A stretch of DNA of 64,000 bases from Gossypium raimondii. Its lineage: Eukaryota; Streptophyta; Magnoliopsida; Malvales; Malvaceae. The notes under the pieces are model-generated. The model was not told where the DNA came from, searched no databases, and saw nothing but the letters and a program-made list of their open reading frames with translations. The stretch is from positions 47,981,890 to 48,045,889 of the forward strand of contig NC_068576.1 of NCBI RefSeq assembly GCF_025698545.1, read 5' to 3'. Below, one piece after another: positions 37,811 through 51,484 of the stretch; position 1 is the first letter of the stretch, and each line of letters begins with the position of its first letter. The position numbers and the translations under genes were made by a program.

Positions 37811-38581
37811 TATTTAATTTATGTTGTTAATTAATTAAAGTATATTTTAATATATATTAAAAAATTGGAAAGTAAGATTTAATAATGGTCAACAAAACAC
37901 AACTTGACACACACTTGACACTACTATAAAATTATTCATTAGTTAAAATACTTGAAAGGTCCTTATATTATAGGAATTGAAATAAATTAGTCTCTATATT
38001 ATTAAAAAATTAAATAAATTTAAATTATAATAGAATTAATATTTACCGTATAAAAATGTCTTGAAATTTATTTTTTCAATTCCACACAAAAATTTTATTT
38101 ACAAAATAATAAAAAACTTTAAAAATATTAAATGATATTTTTTAAACATTCACCAGCCGATCCTGTCCCCTGTTACTACCTAACTTGTTATACCCTCATT
38201 CCTTTTAAGACCTTGAATTCGGATTCATATACTTATCGAAACAATAGTATTAATATTTGCTTAAATAATTCTACTATTTTTATAATATAATACAAAATCT
38301 CACATGGTTTTGGTTTAAAGCAAGTGGCCAAGAATGAAAGCAAAGTCAAACAACTAAATTATGTGATGTCACACCACATCCAAAAAATAAAAATATACAG
38401 TTTGTTGACCAGATTTTGTCTAATGTAAGTTTTAAAACTTCTAAAATTTCATTTTTGAGAATTATATTGTGTAAACAATACAAATTTTTAAATATATTAT
38501 TTCTAACTGTAATTATGCTTATATTTCTAATTTTAAAATAATATCAAAAGTAGTCTTATAAAACTAAATTAATAAAAATAT

Positions 38582-39681
38582 ATAAGGTCAAGTATAAAAT
38601 AATCATCCAATTCTTCTATTTTAATCGCCTAACTACTATTATTTTTTAATTTAGTCATTCAATTTTTGAAATTAAATATTCTAGTCTTTTTGCCATTAAT
38701 TTAGTAGCGAAAGTCGAACGTGACCTTTTTTCGTTGGCCTAATAATATATTTAGCCCTTCAATATTTACACATTCTATCAAATTGATTATAAATCTAAAA
38801 GTTCAATAAATTATAACTCTCAATGTTTACAAAATTTGTCATTTTAGTTCCAATTCTAAAATTTATATAATATATTTAAAATCTTTAAAAACCTTTCTAT
38901 ATTTACTTTTCTTTACTTTTTTTATAATTTATATTTACATTCTTCAACCAAACATGTGAAAAACCTAGAAAGAAATTAAAACTATTTTTATTCAATCTCT
39001 TTTGATTTAGTCCTCATTTCCTTTTGTTACATTGTTCGTCTCGAAATACCTAATTAAAACTTAGAAAGAAACTCAAAGTTAACAAATTTATAACCCTAAA
39101 AAAATAGTTGGGTTGACAACATCAACTCTGACAACCTTACTCTTTGTTAGAGAGACAATACCAGGCTCTAGTGTTCTTATATCTTTATCATTTCAAGCTT
39201 AGACATTAGAGAGAGATTACAGATCAAGACCACGACCACGACATTTGATATTTCCAATTTTTTCATTTGAATGTAAGAAATAATAAAGTGGAAGGTATGT
39301 TGGAAATTCATATTGGATGCAAGAATATTAAAAATATTTGTATATTTGCTTTTAAATTTTACAATTTATATATACTGTTTAAAATTTTAAGATTTTTAAA
39401 TTTTTATAAATTTAGAAATAAAACGACTTTGTAAATTTGAGCGCTACATGTGTTGAATTTTTATATTTAAAATAAAAATTAATAGAACTTGTAAATATTG
39501 GAGGACTAAATTTGTTATTAGGCTAATAAAATAAACTCCACGATAAACTTCATTAGACCACTAACAAAAGAGTGACTAAAAATTTAATTTCAAAAGTTGA
39601 ATGACTAAAATGAAAAAATTAATAATAGGGTGACAAAAATAGAATGAACTCGAATAATTGGGTGAATATTTTTGTTAAAAG
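38582..39681. mobile_element. Inverted-repeat element, about 1.1 kb
   Basis: The left arm (ATCATCCAATTCTTCTATTT ... TTTAGTCATTCAATTTTTGA) is mirrored by the right arm ending AATTGGGTGAATATTTTTGT, with TCAAAAGTTGAATGACTAAA inside it. Pairing extends for about 190 bases, to CCTAATAATATATTTAGCCC versus GGACTAAATTTGTTATTAGG. No transposase frame is present. Confidence 0.6.
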
Positions 39682-40899
39682 GGTTAATGACAAGTTTTAC
39701 CCTGTACTTTAACGAAATTGCTAATGCGATACCTATACTTTTAATTTGTTTATTTTGGTACATATACTTTCTATCCGTATGGTATTTTGGTACCCTACCC
39801 TAACGACTGTTAATATTTGACAGGCTTGACACATGGACCTGTAATGAAATAACACATGGCAATGTGAATCACACCAAAAATTTTAAATAGCAATCAAAGG
39901 AGTTCTTAGAAAATTGCCCTTATTATTTTTTTTGAAGGTCAAAAATCAATTTAAAATAAAAGAAATATATTTAATAATAATGCTCGGAGACTTATTTAAA
40001 ACTTATTAATTCTCTTTTTTCCCTTTTCTTTTCTAAATTCAAATTAAAAATTTATTAATATCATTTTTATAAATTTTAATTAAAAACTTACTAATTTCTA
40101 TTTTATTTCCTTTTTCTTTTAAATTTAAATTAAACACTTAATTATTTATTTTTCTTTTTTGTTATTAAAATAAAGAAATACTTAAATTAAAAATTCCATA
40201 AAATGAATCATTCATAAAAGTCTCTTGGATTTTTGGCAAGTTCCTATGTGGATAAGCATGGTTTTTTAGCTTCTATTCTCAACTTGTATGAGTTTGTATC
40301 TACATAGCACATGAGTTGACACGGGACATGACCATGATTCATTTCGGACATTGTTAAATAAGATTCAACAATTTTTTCCATAAATGAGTCAAAAAAAAAA
40401 TACATGTTTTTGTTTTGAATAAAAGTTTACATCAATATTCAAAACAACAAAGATGAACAGTTTTTCAAAGTAAAAAACCGAAATCATTTTGATGTTTACT
40501 CCACAGTAGAAACCAAAGTATCTGAAAATAAGTCATTGTTATTTGATCAAGAAAAAAAAATTCAAATCACGCATTACCACTGTTCTTTCTCTCAAATCAA
40601 AATTAAACTCAAACCTAAGTAAAACCAAGACTCAAGCAAATCTTGAAAACAAAAATATCAGCAAAAAATCTCACCGAAATGAAGAACAAAAAAAAGACAA
40701 GTTGGAAAGGAGAGTTCAAGCACTCATATATGGCTCTTTCGGCATCTGAGTGGTGAAAGCTAAGAGCAGCATTGATCTTTGACCGGAAGTCGACGCAGCA
40801 GCCGATGAAGCAGGCCGGCTTTGGTTATCTTTTCATGGGTTGTAGGTACCATACTGACAATTTCGTTAAAGTAGAGGATAAAACTTGCCATTGTCCCTT
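39678..40899. mobile_element. Inverted-repeat element, about 1.2 kb
   Basis: The left end (TGACAAGTTTTACCCTGTAC, then TTTAACGAAATTG) is the inverse of the right end (CAATTTCGTTAAAGTAGAGG, then ATAAAACTTGCCATTG). The outermost bases AAGGG/CCCTT also match. It abuts the 38.58-39.68 kb element. The frame at 40543-40749 inside it is Lys/Ser-rich low-complexity and not a credible gene. Confidence 0.6.
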
Positions 40900-43200
40900 A
40901 TTGACAAGAAATTTCATTTTCTTTTGACGCAAAATTATAAATTTATTTGGAATATGGAAAAAGAAATGTCAGTGTGACATTGGTGAAGTAAGGAATATCC
41001 TTTTTGTGTTTACTTTTGTTTTATCCTACAAAAGATAATTTGTCCGACAACATAGGGATAGGGATGTCATTTTCCCTTCCCACAAAATAAAAAAACCAAC
41101 GCATGACTTTTGTATTGCCTCAACCAACTCGTTTTGTTGGTTAAAATAGAAACTAATTTGAGTTTTATTTTACATCTTTCATGTTACGAATAAAAATGTT
41201 TATTTTACAATATAATTATTCAAATATTTATTTGTATTATATTTATAATAATAATTTTAAAAAGTTTAGGTATTTATATTTTATAAAAGAAAAGGTATAA
41301 AAGTTTTAAGAAAAAACAAATGAGGTGATGGGTAGTAATTAACGCTTATGAATGGCCTATGAGTTCTCGATTTCATCAGATTTCTTCCACAAAGTACAAA
41401 GCATAAACTATTTATTTATGGTTTTCATTACACTGTGTCCTTGTCTTATCTCTGATTCAATACTGCTTTGCCATTTTGCTGATTTGCATGATTTTTCCAG
41501 GAACCTGCGTTTCCTTCCAGAAGCTCATACAATTCCATCAATTTGACTTTCTGCCCAACTTTGAATATATGAATACACTTGGATCATTTTGTAACGTGTG
41601 ATATTAAGAAATGGATCCCTCGTTTTGTAATCTATGCTATTATTTAAAGTTTTATTTGTCTTGAACTATTAATTCAGTTTTTTTATTTAAACAATTAATT
41701 CATATAATGTTGATCGGTTTATGATATCATACTAAGAAAATGATAATGGGTAAATTACACTAACAGACACTTTAAAATAGCCATTTCTATTTTGATTATT
41801 CTAAATTTTTTGTCAATTAGTACTTTAATTAAGATAATTGTTTGAATTTGTCACTAGCGTTAAAAATTCAGTTAATCCACTACAGATTGCTAATGTGACA
41901 TCTTTTATTTTTGACTAAAGTTATTAGCTTTTTTATAATTATTCTAAAATGCTTTTTTTTTAGATTTATTTGCAACATAAAAACCACGGATGAATCATCT
42001 CCATTACCTCCACACCGTAAAAATCACTTTACACAGTACTTAAAGAAAAGTGATGCAATAATTCGTTGAGTTTTAGCATTAAAAACAAGAACCCACTTTA
42101 CCCAACGGCTAAAATTTGTGGATGCTAAATCTCACAAGCTAAAAAAGCCATGAATTCAAGTCAACTCCATTCCACAAAGGTCGACAAAATAAATAGCCCT
42201 AAACATGGTATAAAGAAAGCACCCATCAACTCTATGCAAAGCAATTAAATGATCCCTCCTTTTTCCAGTTTTTTAAATACTCAAATTCATAAAAATTTCA
42301 ATACGAAACACACACATCATAAAGTTATACAACTGAATGCAAAACGTCATAAACATTTACATCACCAGAAACAGTTGTGTAAGGTGATTCTAATGATGAG
42401 CAATAGAGATGGGGAATAAGGGATGAGAATCGATAGCTCTTACATTACAAATAAATTAAAAGAAATGTTTGAGACTAATTATAGAGATAACCCTAACCTT
42501 AATCAAAAATAAGAAAGCGCCACGTTAATAAAAATATTTTGGAATAATCCAAATAGGTTGTGAATTTGAAGTTAATTTATTCTTTACTTAACCAAAAAGA
42601 TATGGTATTGACTTTTACCAATTTGGTTAAATATCCAAGAAATGTAATTCACTTATATATTTGATTGGAGCCGTACGGCAAGGCATGTTAATGTGATATC
42701 AATAGATAATGATAATTGCACCAAGAAAATAAATATAAATAAAAATAAAAATAATATATCAGCAAGAAATCTAAAATTGTTTTTGTTAATTTCGATTCGA
42801 ATTTTGAATCATTCATTCATCTCAATAAATATGAAATGTAAAACAACAGGCAAATAGATAATCTAAAGTAGGGTAAGCAAATTACTTTTTAGGGAAATTC
42901 ATATAAATTAAAAAAAGAGAGAGTTAAAAGTAATAATAAATTTTTATTATAATAAAATAACATATGTTTGGTCCCCAAGGGCGTTTCCGCTATTTCTGCT
43001 AAGAACTGGGGGTATATTGGGAGCAGAGGGCCAAAGAGCCGAAACGCGTTAAGACTTGAAGAGTGGAATAATAATAATATAGGCAACAAGGTTTGAAAAT
43101 CGCGGGGAAATCTGGAAATCTCCTAGAGTAGTACAAGTATGGGAAAGAAGAGTTCAGATTTCAGACCGGTTTATTCCTTTATTTAATAAATAAGCAGCAG
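40900..43200. other. Intergenic DNA upstream of the ABC transporter
   Basis: AT-rich. A half inverted repeat (41750-41950, TAAATTACACTAACAGACAC) has no clear partner. No open frame has a protein-like composition. Confidence 0.4.
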
Positions 43201-43238
43201 TCCGGAAAGCAAAGTACGAAACAGCTCCCTTTCCCTCC

Positions 43239-43245
43239 TATAAAA
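43239..43245 (+). promoter_or_regulatory. TATA box of the ABCA gene
   Basis: TATAAAA lies 83 bases before the ATG at 43322. Confidence 0.55.
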
Positions 43246-43321
43246 CCATACCCGAAGACTTTAAACTCTTAATTTTCTCTGAATTTTACAACTTGATTTT
43301 CGTCTAAGCAAAGTTGTATCA

Positions 43322-46300
43322 ATGGCGGATCAGCGTCCAACACTGGGTCCAGCCAGTTTCTGGACGCAGGCCAACGCTCTTCTCAGAAAGAACTTAACTT
43401 TCCAGGTCCATCTCATTCCATTTCTCACCTTTTTTCCATTCATTTTATCCTCCTAAAAGATATCTTAGTTTTGTTGTGAAAATTCCGGATTTTTTTAGTC
43501 AAGTTCAACTTGGAAAATGAAAGGCAATACTGGGTTAGAGTTTCTTTTTTTTTTGCCTGGTTCTGCTTTGTATTTGTTGTTGCGATTGCTTATTTCAGTT
43601 GTTGATGATTGGTTTACTAGGTGGGATGATCTTTGATATTTTCCCCTTAATAAAATTTTTTCCTTGAAAAGGTTTTGTTATTTATATATTATGGTGTTTT
43701 GCAGAAAAGGAACATAGGGGCAAACATTCGGCTGATTTCCTTCCCGTTATTTTTCTGTATTCTGTTTGTTGTGGTGCAACAAGTGTTGGACAGTTCACTA
43801 GATAACGCGGACAATCGTTGTGGATGTATCTGTGTTGAAAGAAACGCAAATGGTAATTGCCAGAGGAGAGAATGTGGGATAGAGTACTCGACAGTAGATC
43901 AAGTAGCAACTTGTCCTATTCCCGATCCCCCGGAATGGCCTGCACTATTACAAGTACCAGGTCCCCAATATCGTGCAGTTAGATCTGATTCAAATATGGC
44001 TGCAGACTTCCCAAATGAGTCTTGCAGAAGTACGGGGACTTGTCCTGCAATTTCATTTTTCACGGGGTATAATCAAACGCTTAGTCAAAGTATGCATCTT
44101 ACTTCTCATCCCTTGTTTTAAAATTCAAGTTTCTTTGGCTTTAAACTAATTGCTGCAGTGAAAGATGAAACCACATCAGATTAAAACTTGCTTTTTCTGG
44201 CTTTGGTAGTTTTGACGCAGACCATGTTCTCAACTTCTTTGAATATCAATTCCTCTGATTTTGCAAGCAGTGTGTCCAGCAATGTCCTGGTAAGTAGATC
44301 TCCTTTTTGTTCCTTTCTTTTTCCACATATATATATATATAGACATAGTTTCTGATTTTGGTGATGATTTAGAATCTGATGTCATAATACTGCTTCCCAT
44401 CTTTTGGTTTATAATTTGTCTTCTCAAAATGTTTCAGGGTACAGCAACATATCCCGAGGGTTACAATTACCTCGAACCCGCTATTGTTCAAGCACTTCCC
44501 CTCTATAATGTTCAAAGTCAATGCACATCAAACTCAACAGTTTCTGTTCTAATCAACCAATCATCTATAGCCAGGGAAAAAGGTATATGCCACTGACATT
44601 CTTGTTATATGAATGAGACTGCATGAATAGACAAGTTGAAATGCAACAACGGAAATTTTCAAGAATATTAGGCATGGTCATATAAGGACAAGAAATATTT
44701 GTTGGAAAATATATTAATTTGAAGTTCCTTCAATCCTTTGTATTGTAAACTTATATGGCTGTTGCACTTTTCATATTCTTGTTTATTTTGCCAAGTACAA
44801 GTTTGTTGCACTAGTAGGTTGATTTTTGACTTGCATGAATCTATCTAACATTAAGGCTCCTTTATGCTACTTACATATATATTGTTTTTGGAAAACACAT
44901 TGACGGATCTTATTGCCTTTGAGGTCTCATAGGGTCAAACTCTGCTTGTTGAACTTCTCTGGCCTGATTCTTTATTATTTTTGAGATAGTCAGTAAAACT
45001 CAGAAACAATCTCAAAGTAGAGCACTTTGTAAACCTAATGCCTTAGATTAGCTCATTTATATTAGAAATTCAATGCAGGAACTCACCCAAAGTTGATTAA
45101 TGGTCCTTCCATACAATATTACCTTTCTCTAAAGAAAAATTACAATGTTGCATTAAAATTTGATTTCAGGAAGATGGTGATTCTATGCTTACTTCTTTAA
45201 TTTTCTGTGGATGTAGAGGTACGATGTGTTCAAGCTTTATACCTATGGCGCAATAGTTCTTCCCAGGTGAACAATGAGCTGTATAGAGGTTACAGAAAAG
45301 GGAACTCAGAAGAGAAGATAAATGAGTTTGTTTCAGGTTAGTCTAGCTTAAATTGTGTTGTTGCTATTGTTTTACCTAATTTACATAGAATCATGTGTGG
45401 TAGAGAAAAATACTGACAAATTTATCTTTTCCACAGCATATGATTTCTTGAATTCAGATGGCAATAATTTTAATGTGAGCGTCTGGTACAATTCTACCTA
45501 TAGGAATTACTCAACTGGTAGTTCTATGGCATTGTTGCGGATTCCACGATCTGTCAATCTGGTATATATTTGAATTAGCTAAAGTCAGCTTTCCTCCTTG
45601 CCTGATTCTTTGGCAGTACTAATCTTATACCTGGGATTAATTTTAGACTCTCATATACATTTAAAATGGTTGACAAAATATCATTCTCTAGTTTTCTAAA
45701 GAAAGGAGGGCGTGAATGTCTTGGAGTCAAATCTTGCTCATCAGTTTTACTTAATGGATTGAACAAAAAAGTTATAAGGAAAAAGAGGCATCTATGAGAA
45801 CCATTCTAAAATATACGTTGATTTCTTTCTGGTTTGATTTCTCAAGCAGACTGGTGTTATCTCTTGTAAGCTCATCATCTCTTTCCGGTTTTGGTTCATA
45901 AGGTTGTTGCGATTTATATATCAACATTTGACAGCAGGAAATATGTTAGCAGGACAAATTTGTTTTGACTAAGCAGTTAGGATTTAGGAAACTATGAGCG
46001 AGAGGCTTTAAAATCTCAGTTCTGTACTCTACTTCTTCAACTGTGCTCCCCAAACAGTTGTTAATGGGAATATGGTTGAGAAACCAATGATTCATTGTCT
46101 CTATTTTAGTCTTTTCCAGTCCATTTTTCTGGAGACTAGTTGTTCTGTTTTTGCAGCAAAATATGACAATTGTTTTTTTACTTAAAATCTTGAATCATTT
46201 TAATTGGCTTATGGTGTTCCTTTTAGGTACAAATAGAAACCTTACCCATCATATTTGAGTTTTTTGGCTATACTATATATTCTATCTATGCACATTGCAT

Positions 46301-49300
46301 TTTGGTTTTGGCAGTGACTCTAAAGGATAGGGCTGCCTCAATGGTCCAAATATGTTATACAATTTGCATTACTAATGTGCTTTGCCCTTTTATAAATTTA
46401 TTTCTTATTTCTTGCTACCTTTCTCTTTATTCCACAAATTTATATGGTAGTTGCTTTTTGATCAAAAGCTAGTGAATACTGATATTTGCTAATGTCATAT
46501 TTACAGGTATCCAATGCCTACCTTCAGTTTTTGCAAGGGCCTGCTACAAAAATGCTACTAGATTTTGTCAAAGAAATGCCAAAACCTGAAACAGAACTCA
46601 GAATTGATTTGTCATCTCTTCTGGGAACACTCTTCTTTACATGGGTTGTTTTACAACTGTTCCCCGTAAGTATTTATCTCTTTTTCATTGGTATTCGTCC
46701 TTATGTATGGTTGCACAATTTTAACATTATTACTCCTATTGATCATTATCAAAATTATCACAGTTTGGTAACATTTATTTGATAGTAAAAGTTCTACAAT
46801 CAGATTTAATTTCTAATTCATGCCAGGGAGATTTTTTAGATAAAAATCGGGGTTAGTTATGAACAATGCACAATATTCACACGAAGGGCCAAGGGAATAC
46901 TTTTTTAGTGTTGTTATATAAAGATATGATATGAGAGGTTATCGCAAATTGACATGGACAACTATTGTCATTTGTCACTGCTCCACTGTTCTTCATGTAA
47001 TGGCATAGGCCCAGTAAGCAAAATTTAACCGTGCAACTCTTCCTGCAATATTCCTTCCTTTTCACTTTACTCTTATGATGTTTGGATAACGAATCTATGT
47101 CTTAGTTGTCGGCTTTCTGCATTGCCTCGTAAACCTATGAGCAAACTTATTATATGGAAAATCTGATCCAAGGTCATGGTTACAATTTTATTTTCCTGAG
47201 TCATTGTCAACTGTTAGTTATGATCTCTTTCTGTTAATATCTTGACGGTTTATAATATATTGTTCTATATTTGCCTTAACATTCTGGTTTTCAATGTAGG
47301 TGGTGTTGGCTTCACTGGTCTACGAAAAACAGCAAAAATTGCGAGTTATGATGAAAATGCACGGGCTCGGAGATGGACCTTATTGGATGATATCTTATGC
47401 TTATTTTCTTGTCATCTCTTTGCTGTACATGTTATGTTTTGTGATATTTGGCTCAGTCATTGGTACTAATCTAATCAGTTAACTGCTCTTTAATATCTTT
47501 ACTTCAAGCTTCTCTTTTAATGTGTTTGATTTCCTTCCAGGGTTGAAATTTTTCACACTAAATGATTATAGCATCCAGTTTGTGTTTTACTTCCTCTACA
47601 TAAATCTGCAAATTTCCCTGGCCTTCCTTGTAGCTGCAATGTTTTCAAATGTTAAGACTGCTTCAGGTCTATCTTAGCTCTTTGATTCACTCCTCTTAGT
47701 TGGCAAAAGTCTACTCTTTTAAAGATTAGTTAACTGACTTATTTCTCGTAAATACTTGTCAATGGTTGCAGTTGTTGGATACATATTTGTCTTTGGAACG
47801 GGACTTTTAGGAGGCTTTCTCTTCCAGCCCTTCCTTGAAGATGACTCATTTCCCAGTAAGTTTAACTGTTAAGGAATTATAAAAATGCAATTTGTTATCT
47901 TTATTTTGTATGCTTGAATTATTTGTTAATGAAACTAATATCTTGATTAGATGATGCTTTAAAGAAGCTAATATCTTTTGCGGCCTGAAGCATACTGATT
48001 TTGGCATTTAATTTTGTTGGCAGAGACCGTTCCTTTTATAAATGTTTGAATCACCTCATCCTACTATTCTTACTCATGCTTCTGAGAGTCAATTGCTTCT
48101 TTTGACTTATTGAATGATGGGAACTGGGAAATAGTGATTAGTAAGGAATTGAGAAATGAATTCTATCCCAGAGGCTGTAGTAATAATAAATTTGGCTTCT
48201 ATAAACTTAGAATAGTTGTGACACATTTCTGGAAGTATATTCTTTCAATCTCTAAAGATTCATTATTATTCATTTAATTCTTTCAATCTCTAAAGATTCA
48301 TTATTATTCATTTAAACTGACCATCTTCACTTGTACCTTTCTCCATACTTACTACGAGACTCGTTTTTTTGATTTTGTAGGAGGCTGGCTTATTGTAATG
48401 GAGTTATTTCCTGGATTTGCTTTGTATCGGGGATTATATGAGTTTGGAGAATATTCTTTCCAAGGAAATTATATGGGCACACATGGGATGCGGTGGGGGG
48501 ATTTGAGTGATAGCTCTAATGGGATGAGTGAGGTCATGATTATCATTCTTGTTGAGTGGTTTGTTGTTCTATTTGTAGCGTATTATGTGGATCAGGTTTC
48601 ATCTTCGGGTGCCGGGAAGAGCCCTCTGTTTTTCTTGCAAAGATTCCGTAGAAAGCCTGCATCATCTTTTAGGAGTTCTAGTCTACAAAGACAGGGATCA
48701 AAAGTTTTTGTTCAGATGGATAAAGATGATGTTAATCAGGAGGTAATATATTTCCGATTCTTTGGCTCTGTAGAATGCATCTTCTCATTTAAGGGTAGAT
48801 TTCTTTGAAAGGCTCAGTGACCACTATTCCCTTAATTTTCGTAGTCTTCCAAAAGACTAGCCTTTCACTCACTGACAGGTGGATTCTATTAACATGATTA
48901 TTTCTTATGGTAGAACCGAAAACGGTTTGATCATTCAAATCTTTCTAAAGAAGCATGAATTTCATTTTCTCACTAATTTTCCATCCTTGAATGGCTTTGC
49001 TTCTTTCATTAGTTGGTCTATGTGATAGAAGGGTGGCTGTTTCTTGTTTATGCCTTAATGGAGCAGAGAATGTCCAGTTCAGACTTCATGTTCCACCTCT
49101 TCCAACTTTAGTATAGTAGTTTTCTTCAGATGTGCATCTCTAACAGCATCTTTCTAACTTTTATGCCATTATCTTAACTCAACTAGGTCCATTGCCAATT
49201 AAAACAACTTTTTATGCATTGAGTAGTGTACAACTGTAGCTTAGTATTTATCTTTCAAAGTATTGTGTTTGTAGCTCAATGTGATATGAATAACTCATTT

Positions 49301-51484
49301 GTCTAATAATATTTTCTTTTATATTTTTGTTTCCAGCGAGAGAAAGTTGAACAGTTGCTACTTGAATCAACTACAAGTTATCCCATCATTTGTGACAACC
49401 TCAAAAAGATATATCCTGCAAGGGATGGAAATCCTGCAAAAATTGCTGTGAGAGGATTGTCTCTTGCTTTGCCTAGAGGGGAGTGTTTTGGCATGCTTGG
49501 ACCCAATGGTGCTGGCAAGACTTCTTTAATTAATATGGTAGTGTATGATTTTTTTTTCTCTCTCTAATTTGAAAGTATGGTTCTTTTATGCACTTAGCAG
49601 ACTTGTATGCATTTTCTGTGACGTGAGGGGCTGCAAGTGAAATCTTCCATGTTAGGATCTAGTTTGTTTTCCCAGTAGTAATTTTAGCCATTTTGTTCCC
49701 TATGTTGGGATTACTTTCGTCTTACTCCTGCCTGTATCTTAATAAAGATAGAATCAGGTTTAGCTGTTAAAAACTATGCAAGATTGATGTGTTATTCTGT
49801 GGACAGATGATTGGGCTCACAAAACCAACCTCAGGGACAGCATATCTTCAGGGTTTGGATATACTGACTTCTATGGATACAATCTATACAAGCATGGGTG
49901 TCTGCCCACAGCATGAGTATGATATAATTGTTTCCTTTTGCCAAGAAACACATTGTTTTCCATGTTGAAAGATTTCTTATTTTGTTATTTGTAAATTAGC
50001 CTGCTCTGGGAAACTTTAACTGGGAGGGAGCACTTGCTATTTTATGGGAGACTGAAGAACCTCAAAGGTTCTGCATTAAATCAAGTAAGTCAAGATTACC
50101 TATGTTCTGAGCTTGTTATGGATTTTACTTGGAGAAGTTGATGCTCATAAATATTATTTAATTATAAATTAAAGTCTAGAGGCCCTTCTATCAGACTTCC
50201 GTTTTGTCTTTTAATATTCAAATATTAAGGGCGGATGGTGGATCTTCATAGAAAGCTAGGTTGAGGCGATGTAGTTTATCGTCATGTAAAATATTTGGAT
50301 TCTATTTTTGCTCATTCCCATGCAATTGTCTCAGGCAGTGGAAGACTCTCTTAAGAGTGTCAACCTATTTCATGGAGGGGTTGCAGACAAACATGCGGGC
50401 AAATACAGTGGAGGTATGAAGAGGAGGCTCAGCGTTGCCATTTCACTGATTGGGGATCCTAAGGTAAAATGGTTCACTCTACATTTCTATGTAAGACATT
50501 ACTAAACTTATATCCTGGGGTGCTGTTCATAGCTTTAATCATTTGAGATTTTGCAAATAGGTTGTCTTTATGGATGAACCCAGTACCGGTCTTGATCCAG
50601 CTTCAAGAAATAGTCTGTGGAGTGTTGTGAAACAGGCAAAACGAGACAGGGCAATTATTCTCACCAGTATCTCTCTCTCTCTCTCTCTCTCTGCACTGTC
50701 ACTCTTGATTCACCATTCTTGATTTTAACCTTTTTGCATGCTTTGCTCTCTCTCTTTTGCACTTCATTTAAAAAGATTATTGATAATAGAAGGCGAGAAG
50801 CATTGGCCCTTGATACCAACAAATATTATCTGAATGTTTGCAGCGCACTCAATGGAAGAGGCAGAGGTGCTATGTGATCGATTAGGAATTTTTGTAGATG
50901 GCGCCTTACAGTGCATAGGAAATGCAAAAGAGGTTAGTTTGGCTCTAATAGTAATTTTCTCAACTTGATAAAACTTTCATTCCTCTCATCTTTTACACGG
51001 TAGCGTGTTACACACCCTATCCATAGACCAGAGCTTTTGAGCCTCTTATCTGCAGAATTTCTATTCTATTATCTTTAAGATATCTATTTAATCTTGTATT
51101 TTTTCCAAACACTGTCTTCTAATGTTTGTTTGGGTGTTTGATGTGAGAAAAGCTTTGTTAACCTATGATTGGTGTGTATGGCAGCTGAAGGGCAGATATG
51201 GAGGATCTTACATATTCACTATAACAACATCTTCAAATAACGAGGAAGAAGTGGAGAACATGGTACAACAACTCTCCCCAAATGCTAACAAGATATACCG
51301 AATCTCGGGAACACAGAAGTTCGAGATGCCAAAGCAAGAGGTGAGAATAGCAGATGTATTCCAAGCAGTTGAGAATGCAAAGAGCAGGTTTACAGTGTTC
51401 GCATGGGGTTTGGCTGACACCACTCTTGAGGATGTCTTCATCAAGGTTGCTCGTGCGGCACAGGCCGTCAATATATTATCGTGA
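43322..51484 (+). CDS. ABC transporter A family, half-size (ABCA2/ABCA7-like)
   Basis: ATP-driven membrane transporter of the plant ABCA (ATH) group, usually tied to lipid or fatty-acid handling at internal membranes. Eighteen exons: 43322-43405, 43705-44089, 44210-44289, 44438-44582, 45217-45336, 45437-45561, 46507-46665, 47300-47462, 47541-47666, 47772-47855, 48381-48742, 49337-49537, 49807-49916, 50000-50084, 50335-50463, 50561-50666, 50844-50932 and 51185-51484; sum 2853 nt, 950 aa. One membrane helix lies near residue 40, then a Cys- and N-glycosylation-rich lumenal loop to about 310, then a block of further helices to about 560. The single ATPase domain has Walker [10 protein letters not shown] (666-674, K672), signature YSGGM (767-771), Walker [14 protein letters not shown] (D791, E792) and H-loop H823. 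All catalytic residues are intact and all intron phases agree. The order membrane-then-ATPase and the length fit half-size ABCA members of about 930-985 aa. Confidence 0.95.
50670..50692. repeat. (CT)n run just inside an ABCA intron
   Basis: CTCTCTCTCT repeats begin three bases after the GTATCT donor of the intron at 50667-50843. Length changes here sit next to the splice site. Confidence 0.85.

Noticed and set aside
40543..40749. 68-codon Lys/Ser-rich frame
   Set aside because: Lies within an inverted-repeat element and has low-complexity composition.
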